Assembly: GCA_025267735.1 (NCBI GenBank)
Contig: CM046294.1
Coordinates: forward strand, 31,279,222-31,343,221
Length of the DNA stretch: 64,000 nt
Direction of reading: 5' to 3'
Source: Mactra quadrangularis
Taxonomy: Eukaryota; Mollusca; Bivalvia; Venerida; Mactridae
Each line of letters starts with the position of its first letter. The stretch's first letter is position 1. Positions 41,901 to 53,900 of this stretch are shown here, one piece after another. The notes beneath the pieces were generated by a model. That model was not told the DNA's origin. It did not search any database and was given only the letters and a program-made list of their open reading frames with translations. The position numbers were made by a program, and so were the translations under genes.

Positions 41901-44900
41901 TTACATCTAATTCAAATGTTGTTTGAACGGCCTCCATACCACATCTACATAGATACTACAATATGAAAGAAGACAAATGAAATCAATGCAATTAAATGAA
42001 GTTCTAGCATTTTTCAATACCTTCTTTTACAACTTATCAAGTTTACATAGTTGAAAGCTTTGAAAATACTGAAAACCTACCTTCTAAATACTAAAATATA
42101 CAGATTTCATATAAATTGCATAAAGTACATACAATATTGAAATCAGTTTTGAAACTGAAAACTTTCACTCATGGATACATGCTCATCCGACTTTACAATT
42201 TTGTATGATAACCCCTGATCATTAAAATTACAGGCTTCTTGAAATATTTTTTTAGTATTTTCAAGACCACAAATGATCTTTAATAACAAAGTATGATATA
42301 ACCACTGCAGTTGGACAAGTTGGACATGGGAATAGACCTAATCCGGAATTCAAATTTATGGGTTTTTCCGTCCGTGCACGGCTGGTACAAACAAAGTTTT
42401 CTACATATTATAGCTAAATAGCACAAAATAATGGATTAAATCCTATTGTTCTTTGTACACATGTTTTCATTAAAACTATGAAAGTTTGCTTGTACCGGTG
42501 GGAAAAACCCATTTTTTTGAATTCCGGATATAGTCTATTCCACACCCTTTGAGTATATTAGTATAGATATTTTACCTTTAAGTCTACGGCTGTACTACCT
42601 ATAGGTAACAGAGAATCACCATCCCAGACGTCTATATACATTGTTTGTTGTGATAAATGTTGTAAGAATAATTGTGTCTCACCAGGCTTCATAAATGCTG
42701 GATCCATAAAATAACGAATCTATAAATGAAAATATATATACATGTAAATTTAGAGTGCAAGGGCTTAGACCAGCATAAAATATGCAAACAGTAATGCATG
42801 TAGTTAAAATGGTATAAATCAATTAAAACTACACACATCGCTGAATATGGAAAATTTCGCCCCTTTATGGGCGTTTGTCAAGAAATTGGGTGCTGATAAA
42901 ATGAGCAGACATGATTTTCATCAAAGGGCTATAACTCGACAAAAAATCAATGTTACCAATGTACCATAACCAAAATAAAATATACACCTGTCTGCTTGAT
43001 ACCCAGTCTCTGTGTGAAGTTTGAATCAAATCTGTTCAATAGGTGCTGAGAAATTAAACAGACAAGTAAAAGTTACTGAATGGAGAAATCAACCAACAGA
43101 CTGACCAAGTGACTCCAATATACTCCCTAAACAGAGCTTTTGGGGTATATAAATGATTTCAAATAAAACATTTATGTATAAAGTGATATACCTCAAGTCC
43201 AGGAGGACCTTTAAGTAAAGTACCATCTTTATCAAGTTTACTGAGAATATAAGGCATTGAATGTACATCTGTAGTTAAATCATTCTGTGGTTTAGACAAT
43301 AATAATCTGAAATAGAAAATAGACATTCATAACATACATAGCAGTCTACAAAGTTAGTGGGTGTCCGGTTGCCCAGAACAACCACTTTTTAGTTCCGGCA
43401 ACCAACAATATCTTTTGGGCAACCATAATTATGCATATGAGATTAAGTGCTTGCTCTAAAATGATCTGTTCAGACAACCACTTTCATAACCTAATTTCAT
43501 GGATGAAAGTTCAACATTTTCAAAATCCTGAAATTTCCAAATTTCATGTTTTTAAGGTCACATCATCATATGGAAAGAACCCTTTCTCTGTTCCAAAATC
43601 CTGAACTTCAGGATCGGTCCTGAAAACTTTCACCCATGTAATTTTGTCGACTGCATAGCCATAAAAAAGTGTTAAAGTCACAAAATTTGATGGCCTGGTG
43701 GAAAAAGAATGCACAATAACAAATTACAAATCCATTGCCGAAATCAAGGGACATAACTTTAGTGTGACCAGGTAGATCAATCCTTCTATAATAGACCTAA
43801 TTCGGAACTCCAATTTATGGGGTTTTCTGTCCATACAAAGGTGGTACAATTTTTTTTACACATTATTGCTTATAGCACGAAATATAGATTAAATCCTTTT
43901 AGTTCTTTGTACACATGTTTTCATTGTGATGGGGAATGTTTGTTTGTAAGGCAAGGAAAACCCCAAATATTTGAATTTCAGATATATCTATTCAAACCTT
44001 TGTTTCTTGGTCTTAAAACATACTTTCTACTAAAGAATCACTAATGCCACATTGATTGAAACACATTGTAATGTGTAGTTGACAGTCATGCATTGAAAAT
44101 AAATAAAATATTACATGTAACAAGAAATATAGAAAACCACATTAAAACCAGATTTTTCCACAGATTGGAAAATAATCCATAATTTAGTCAGGTAGAGTTG
44201 CTGTAACTTTCTAATTCTGTTCATCACATAGGATGTAATCATTGTAAGAAATTTCATCAAGATTTGACCATAAATAGCAGAAATATGCAGTAAATAAAAA
44301 ACTTTAACGCAGTTGTTAACAACACCGGATGCCAGCCTACCTGCCCAACCACCCTCCCAGGTTTTGCTGAACTATAAGCCAATTTTTGTTGTTGAAAAAA
44401 TCCAGCTAAAAATATTTCAAGAAATCTTACCTTTCAGAAGTAACCTGTTGATTTCTGTAAAATTGAAATGAAAAGAAGACGGTACCGGCAGTTTTCTTTG
44501 GTTCTCCTTCAATTTCAAACTCTCCCATCCTGAGATGATAAAAAACAACAGATAAACTAATTATGAACAATATTTGGGCATAAGGTGTCTTTTATAGTGT
44601 CTATGCTTAAGGGTAGTAACTACGAAACAAAATCTCTGTACCAATACTGTTTTTCGAAAAAAATTATTTCGTAAAACAAAAAATAGTAAAAAAAAAGTAT
44701 TTCCAACTGTCACTTTAGGGGCTCCATATGATTGTAATACACCTATGACTTAATAACAAAACAAAGATTTACACAAATGATTAGTAATTAGAAATGTAAC
44801 TTGTGAATTTATCCTCATGCTATACTTGAGATATACTTACTTTGAGAAAGCCAAGAATTGGAAGATAATTTCATTACATTGTAGAGGATCATTGAGTTCT

Positions 44901-47900
44901 CTTTGAATATCAACACTAACAACATGTGTATTAGGATCTATAACTTCAGGTGGCTCACCATTACGATCTAACACTGGAGGAAATCCTACAGAATATAACT
45001 TAGCATACGCTGCTCTAGATAGTCCAGACCCTCTGTAATAAAATAGGACAATGTTTACAAACACTTACTGGTATATTAAGTTTCATGAAAACTGAACTAA
45101 TATATGCTCAAGACATAAGTGGACACTCTACCACATCGCCATAAAAGCTAGCTTGGAGACACGGGAGAACAAGTGCTGTATTATACCTCTGCTACACCCT
45201 TCCCTTCCTTAACAGAATTGGTCCTCAAATTCTTGGAGCTTGATTTTAAGTGGGACAATCTTAGGATGCAATCACACAATTACTTATGGGTTATTTACGT
45301 AGGGTGCCAAATGTAACCAGATAAAAACCCATGGTCCGAACTGAGATTTGAACCCATAACCTCTTGAGTCGTAAGCAGACACTCTATCACATCACCATAA
45401 AAGCTTGCTTGATGGCAAGGGTGTACAAGTGCTGTATTACTCCACTGATACATATATTTGACTCAAATAACAGAAAATCAAATACTGCACGCAACACTCC
45501 TCCCATCTGAAGCGCATTTCCAATTTACATCGCTACTATGAAGAGGGTATTCATAGAGTTTAGAGCATGATCATTTTTTTATTCCATGGAGTGAGCTAAG
45601 AAAACACTTTCAAGAGTGGTGTAGCCAAGAGCGTTAATGTTGTTTTCTGAGCTCACCATTTGAAACAAAATCAATCTCACACCAAAGTCAACAAATATTC
45701 TGTTCATTTCATGTTCTTCTTACATTCAGTTAGAGAAACATAAACCATTGTCATTTCTCTTTTGGTGCTAAAGCACTTGGTTGCTGATTATACCACACAA
45801 AATGGTGTACCTATCTTTTAGCATACAACAAAATATAGACAGCTGTACAGTACCCACCAAAAGTTTGGAGACATTTTCAGATTTTAGGCCTACTGAATAG
45901 CTACTACCTAAAATTTGATAACTGTTTATTTTGAAATGCTTTTTAGTTAGGCATTATTTTTTGGTTATCATTATTATTATAACTGGCACTACAAAAATAG
46001 CATAAAAGCTATGTTATTGAAAATAATTACAATTAACATGGTTTGGAAGGTTCCAGGATATCAAATGCTGAATATCATAGATGTGTTGCATTCATGAAAC
46101 TTGTTTCATTTTATCACAAACCATACTTAAATATATTAAAAATAATGATTCAGCAAAAATAATCATCAAAATTTAAAAATTGTAGTAAATTTCTTTTGTC
46201 TCCAAACTTTTGGTGGGTACTGTATGTTATTTCTTAAATAACAATTATTGTACATGTACTTACTTTTTAGGTTGTGGTGCTGCAGTTAATATTGGTTGAT
46301 ATGAAGGTGTATATTTTAGTTCTTGCATCTCTGGTAATGGACCCTGTAATGTAGATATCTAGACATTATTTTGCTAGCCAAACATTTCACAAGACAAAGT
46401 CTTAACTTAGTGAATGTCTCTGAAATACCTTCAGTTCAAGTCCTATATAAGATTAAATTTAATCAAACTTGAAAAACTGGCATAAAAATACTAATTTTAA
46501 TTGCAAGCAATATATGTCACATAATATGAAACAATACCTATACTGGGTGGGATTATATGTATGTGTTAAATGTATAAACTTCAACTTTATTCCAGACAGG
46601 TACATCCAGTCAAACAAAGTTTTTCTGTAGGGAAAAACCATCAACTTGAGTTTCGAATTAAATCTATAGTCAAGCTAGCCAGTGGCTATATACTATCTAT
46701 CTATCTATCTTCCATTAAGTCAAACCCCTAGTGGGGACTTAGACTTTTGGCGCATCAACCAACAAGAATATTAATAAGAAAAAAGTAAAAGATGACAAAA
46801 GTATGAAGTAAGTAAGGTTAAAAACAGGTTAAAAACAGGACAGGCATAGTTATGGGGGACATCTGACTGTCAGTCAGACTGAACCTGGGACCTGGTAGGT
46901 TGACAACATCAGGAGGTAGGTTGTTCCAATGGAAGATTGTTCATAGGAAGAAAGATACTTACAGGAGGCATGCCATAAGTAGGTACAGGACCTTGATGCA
47001 TTGGTATATACATTTGTGGTGGCATACTTTGAGCATATACTTGTGGATATTGTTGTTGTTGTAACTGTGTCTGCTGTGGTTGTAGGACATTACTTTGTAT
47101 CATCTGTTGTTGAGGTACAGCTAGAGTAGTAGGACCAGGTGGTTGTCTGAAATTATTATAGCAAGTAAGTAACTACATTTAGCAAAAACACAACCTTTTT
47201 TGTTGAGTTTAATACCTTAGCAACACATGGGATTGGTTATATAATAGTGATCAGTCATTTATTCCTGGAAAGGCTAAAACTATGAATTTAGCTGTCACTT
47301 GGCGCATACTATCAGAGGTAGGAATGAGAATGGGTGAGAAATTATTTCATGACCAAAGCCCACAAAAGTAAGCCCAGTCCAGGAATGGGACCAATGACTT
47401 GTGAGCTCCTGACCAAGCTAGCTAGTGGCTACTGAAATTATAATGCATCAGAACAAATTAAACGGTGATAAACAATTATTCTACATAAATAATAATGATT
47501 TATAGACATCATTTCAATGGGTCAGCACCAAACTACTCTAACTTCATATAAACAATGAAGGATGTAGACTAGTTTTGCATTGATCCATCAATTTAAACAA
47601 CATATAAACAACACACAGATGTGCAACTTACCTAACACGTCCACTAGGAGGTCTCTTAGGTTGGGATGAAGGTGTTTCCATCATAGTGTCAGGATCAAAT
47701 CCTTCCATACTTTGACCAGAACGCATTGAATGAGCTGAACCCATTTGAAAACCAGGAGCTAGTATCATAGGATGTGTAGGGTGTGTACTGCTAGATCCTC
47801 CATCCTAAAATAATACAATGTCATGTTTGTTAACTGACCATTCCATGTGCGACCTTTTTTTCTGCATCTTGGGTGGGGGGGGGAGTTACAATTTAGACAT

Positions 47901-50900
47901 TTAATATTCAGTATTCAAAGCAAATCTTTAGTATATAAAGCTTTAAGGCCAAAATTAAGGTCAAGAAATTGGGTGCAGAGAAAATGAGCAGACAAGATTT
48001 TTCATCAAATGGCCATAACTCGGCAAAAAAAATCAATGGACCATAACCAAAATGGGATATGCAGCGGGCAAGAAAAAGCTACAGACTGCCCGACCAACCA
48101 ACTGATCGACCGACAAGCTGACTTCTATGTACTCCCCTCCCCCATTTTTTTTGTGTGAAAGGGGGATAAAGATATATTTTAAAGAGTTTACCTTGAAGCC
48201 AAATCCCCATTGGAAAGCCATTAAACCACCAGCAGTTTTAGCAGAGAGTTCATCTTGCATGGCTGTATCTGGTACTTTATACACAAACTCACCATCAGGG
48301 GACGGTGAGGGGCCACCAATCAAACCTACTGTAACATGTGGTGTATTAGGTTGTAAGAAGGGATTCCACGCTGACCATCGTAACGTCACTGATCTTGTAT
48401 TACCACGGTGTAAACTTTTCTATAAATAGATTTACAATATATAAATGGATATAGATTCAATATGGATCAAAATATGATTAGTTTTGTACTATCCTTTTTT
48501 TAGTTAAAGTTGAAGAGAGGTTTGGTGTCTGCTTCCATATACAGTACATGTTCAGCCGACTTAACAGTTTTGTACTAAAACCCCAGATCATTGAAATCAC
48601 CTTCAGGCAAAATATCTGGCACAGTACCCATTTATATCTGTGTAGAGTGGAACAACTATAACTGAAATTTCTTGCTCAAGAAAATTAGCAGTGTCCCTAT
48701 TGGAGTTCATACTTAGGACCTCTTGATAGATATGTGAGTGTCCTACTACTGGAGCACGTCTCACACAAAGGCTCTGAACACAGATTTTATTCTACTGTAT
48801 ATTTTGAAATCTATTACTTATTTAAGTACAAACACTGGGAATAAGGAACTAACATTTATTTACTTTTCATTATTTATTTCACTTCAGAAATTCTTCAGGT
48901 CCTTTGTTTCAAAAGCTAACACAAAGAAAATAATCGTTTTTCATGCCTTTTTGAAACTTTCACCCATGTCCTTTGGGCATGACTGCAGTCTAAGTAATCA
49001 AGCTAAACCTCACACATTGTCTGTTATCACAAAATACATTACTCCGCTATGCGGCATTATGTACCGTGGGCCATTTGGTTTGGAAAATCTCGTAATCATG
49101 AACAATTATTGAGGCAGTTTTATTGGTTCTGCAAGGAAACCACTGCAAAAACTAGCCAATGAAATTACGTTTTATATCTAAGTTTTGATTTATCATTCAA
49201 AATTGAGAAACTCAAGATGTGCTTTGGTTTCTATTTTAAATAAGAAAATCTCAGTATGACATTGTTGTTATTGAAGAGTATTTAATTGTAACATGTAATA
49301 ACATTGGAAAAAGATTGGTCTCCCCTGCCTCATGCATATTCATGAAAACGAGATTTTACCAGTCGAATTGCCCACAGTACGTATGGGGTGTAACAGTGGT
49401 TACACCTTTCTCATTAATTACTAGATTAATATTGTTTGTTTTGTTTGTTTGTTTGTTTGTGTTTTACGGCTTATCAACACAGAAAAGTTATATTGTGCCA
49501 AAACCAATTGATTATTAATGTAACCGAATTCTATTTATTTATTGGAGTTAAGCCGTATCAACACAATTTTAGGTCATTTCACGGGGTCCAGCGCACCTAA
49601 CCTAGCTTTCCTGGACCATTGTCTATAACCAGTACTCACCTACCCTTCCACAAGGCCGGAAACTTCTCCATATTATCTAATCAATGGAGGAAAATCGACA
49701 TTATTGTCAAATTTTCATGGAACGGTATAACCTCCCCGGGTGGGATTCGAACCCGCACCCTCTTGGTCACGAGTATCCAAATCCTGGCGCGCTACCAACT
49801 GCGCTATCGACCCGGTTTAAACCAAATTCTAGAATAATATTGCACTTACTCTTCTGTCCTCAGCAGACAATTGTTCACCAACAACATATTCTAATATAAA
49901 TACAATAGCAAACATAGGGTCTTCTAGTAGATCATTGACATGTACTTTCTGAGATAGTACAAGATAGTTTCCCATCTCTAATCTGTAATAGAAATATGTA
50001 CACTTTTAAAATACAGCCAATCAAACAGTATGTTATAAATACAGCCAATCAAACAGTATGTTATAAATACTCTGACCAATCAAAGACTTGGTTACAAAAC
50101 TTTGAACCAATAGAACAAATTAATCAAAATAATTAATTCAAAAATGCAAACATAGCCTGTTCCAAGCCAGTGGTGCTTTTCACAAAATTTCTTACGAAAA
50201 AATCTTTGTAAGTCAGTTTCATATAATTAGCACTTCAAAGTCAGATGGATAATAAGCATTACTATAATATGATATTCAAAAGGTATACACAATTCTACAC
50301 AATTTGTACAATATTAAGAATTGATAAGCCAAAAAAATGAGCGTTTTATTAATGTTTCTTTTTTTTGACTAACGAAGATTTTTTTCGTAAGAATTTTTGT
50401 GAAAAGCACCACATGTTAGGAAATGAAGAGATATCAACACTGCAACTCCTGCCATAAAAAACGCAGCCAGAAGAAGAAAGAAGACTTCTTAACTTATTTC
50501 TACCTCTAGACACTTAACTTTTGTAGTTAAGTTCTAGCCAGAGTCTGCACATAATGCATCCAAATGGTGGGGACTGACCCCAGTGAAAAACTGAACTCCA
50601 ATCAAACGTAAGTAATTCGAAGTCAAATCAATTATTGCTTACAAATATTGTGAACCATTGATGTTCTGTTGCATATTCTCTAAACCAATCAGAAAGTTGA
50701 TAACAAGCACTCTTAATTCTTAGCCAATCAGACAGTAAGTTACCAATTCTGTTAGCCAATCATAGAGGTTGTACAATAAATTCAAATATTTACCCTTCTT
50801 CCACTCCTTTCTTTGTAGAAGATTTAAATCTTTGACTTCTTCTAAATGTAGGACTGGCACCAGGCTTCAGTGACTTAGTTGTAATATTCTTAGCATCCAA

Positions 50901-53900
50901 TAAAAATGTCTGAGGTTTCTCAACAAATGTCCAGCCATTATGTACACCAACCTTAAAAATATATTAATGCTGAATTTATATAACAAGAAGTATATGAATG
51001 TTAGTGACTAAGTATAAGGAAGTAACACGACCATGGTAACAAAGACCATGGGCTGTATTCTGTTTTTAATTACATACATACATACATCTTTATTTGGCAA
51101 AAACAGCATTGACATATGCCTTTGGCCATTTACAAGACTCATGGCAAAGACCATACATTCATGACAAGCATACATAACAAATACAATTAAAGTTATAAAT
51201 GTCTCACATAGCCAATTTTTGACCTCCAAGTGAGATCTTAATGGCTGAATAGAGAATTTTTAAAAAGCACAATTTTTTAGAGTTTTGCCAGAAAATATGT
51301 CCAAAGACAGGCAAATAGTAATTTTGATGTTCCAACCCCTAAAAATTATATTCTAAGTCAACAAGATATTCCTAACTTATACATCCATGGACAATATAAG
51401 TCAACTATTGTATGAGATAATACTTCACATATTTAAATAATTCTAAATTTATTATTAAGACAAATATTTTAAAGACTTTACTATGATCCTGATCATGACA
51501 GTAAACTGGGTGAGATTGTAAGTAACTTTTATTGTTCTCTACTTCATAATGCCTTGAGTATTAAACAATTGAATTGACATTCATTAACATAATTTCAATT
51601 TTTCATACACCTCCTAAAACAAACAATTAAAGTGGCCAAGATTCACCACTTAAGTTAATACCTATTGATATTTACTCTATTGTGAAACAAGTTCTTACAA
51701 CTTAGATTGGAAACTATCAAGTCCACTTCTTGGTCCCCGAGTACCAAGCTAGTAGGATAAAGTTTCTCGCCGTCAAACGCAACGTAAACATACAATGGAC
51801 GCGGATTCGCGTCATTTTGATGAGGTATGGAATAGGTTTATGCAGTTTGCTAGAGCTCGCCTCCAACCCAGAAAATCGATTGTTCAATCAAAATGTAGCT
51901 TACAAAATCAGCTTCTCACTGGTGAATGAAAGTTAAAAATTGCATTATCAATAAAAATTTGGTATGTAAACAAAGAAAGTTTTCCAAGTTTTTGTTAGGT
52001 TTCAATTGATTTTTTATTGACTTTCAACTTAATCTGTGTTTATCATACCTTCATGAATTAGAAACAAAGATTAATAGTAAAGAAACCTATTACATAGCTC
52101 TAGCAAACGTGTATTTCCAGCCCTACCATTCGAGACGTTTTGGCAAGTTTGTGAACGTAACGTCATCCCACCCACCAGTCATCGCTGGCTTACGTCATTT
52201 CTCCACTACGTCATTTTTTCTCAGATCATTTCTCCACTTTCTACCTTCAGGGTGGAGAATAAAAACCAGTTCGTATCACTCAAAACGTAAACAAACGGAC
52301 GCCATTTTGGAAAATTTCAGGTAATTTTTCTAATTTACTCTTTTATTCGTCCACTAATGAAAAAACGAAAATTACTATAACACGCTACTCATTTTTCCGC
52401 TTCTAGTGATGTATATTACCTACAGATTCAGTTAGAATTTCAACAAGTTATCCCGGACATTGGAATCGAAGTGAGCAAAAATTGGATCGTATTTGACGGA
52501 TGCGAACTGGTTCAAATTCATACTTTAGCCTAGTTTATCACAAAAAAGCATTTATTCTCGTTTAAATTGCTATGTATAACCCACGGAACACGTATGTAGT
52601 CTTGTATTAAAGTATCAACTCCACCAGATATAGTTTGGACATAAAAATAGAATTTTTGAAGAACGATGCGAACCGGTTCAGATTAATACAATGATACGAA
52701 CCGGTTCAGATTTATGATATTTTACTTTTATACTTCATTTGCATACGTTCTTTGTCGATGTCTGTTTCACGGCATTAATATTAAAAACAAATCGTCATTC
52801 TGTACACAAACGGTCTGACTGACCTTTGTACAGAGAAGCCGAGCATCATGGGTAAAACTGTTTATTTACCTAAAAACACGTGGCAATGTTTACATTCTAG
52901 TAATTTCCCCCAACAAGTTTACTCAACAAATAAGAGTATGTATTTTGTGTCTACTCAATAAAATTTTACTATCCAACCAGCTTTCCTCATTAAATGAAAC
53001 TTTTTAACCAGTAATTAAATCTCCGTCGTAACGTGTTTACATCTGTCAGTCTTTACACAGACATTTGAAATCGAAAGTAGAATACACAGTTTAACTATGC
53101 ATCTGTACCTTTCGATGTTTAAATGTACTTTGAATACATGGATTTATATTCCTGTAGCTATAATTGATAATTTATTTTAAATTTTAACAATGATTTTGTC
53201 AAAAACCGAAAAAATCCAAAGATTTTGTCTTCATGCGCCGCACTATATTCTGTTGCGTACTAAAACGCCGAAATCTGGGAAGGTTGTGCGGGTTAGTATA
53301 CGGGTGATATCTTCACCATCTATTTATAGAATGCAATGTCGTTCATTTAAATGTCGAACAGTATTGTACCATAATTATTTTAGGACCAAAATTAAAAATA
53401 CACATGTTTTCCCTTCCTCGACCGACGACCAAAAAACCCGCCCACTCAAAAGTTTTTATTGCCGAAATCAGGATTTTTTTCAATCCAATCTGAATGTAGG
53501 ACTTTTAACAACGACTTTTTTCCGACCCGGCGTTCAAGCAGTGATTCATTTTGCCGTGCGCCCTGCGTTAGAGACGCAAACTTTGAACCGCGGACATGCG
53601 TCAATTGATAAATGATAACGTTTTGGCAGTTAATTTATACATAGAAGGTTAGGTGATAATTAGCACTGAGTTATGACTGTTTTAGTAAAATTTGTCGTGA
53701 TTTTGACATTTTTTTTATATTTATGAATATCCATAAAATATCGTAATATTTACGGGCATATAGTTTTTTTATCCGAGTAAGAACAAAGCTCTAATAATAA
53801 CGTCATTGAAATCAATTTAATGTGAGTCGGCTCTGTGTCCCTTCGAACTTATTGTTAATGTATATCAACTTCTTTGATGATAACCGCCGACCTTAATTAT

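Noticed and set aside
41945..41955. Alternative NPHP4 acceptor at 41944, giving an exon 11 bases shorter
   Set aside because: It breaks the frame with the preceding exon. The acceptor beyond 41955 adds YLCR before CGMEAVQ and keeps phase.
53190..53615. 141-codon plus-strand open frame in the core of the 3.9-kb element
   Set aside because: No recognisable transposase motif or domain and biased toward basic and hydrophobic residues; kept only as part of the element description.
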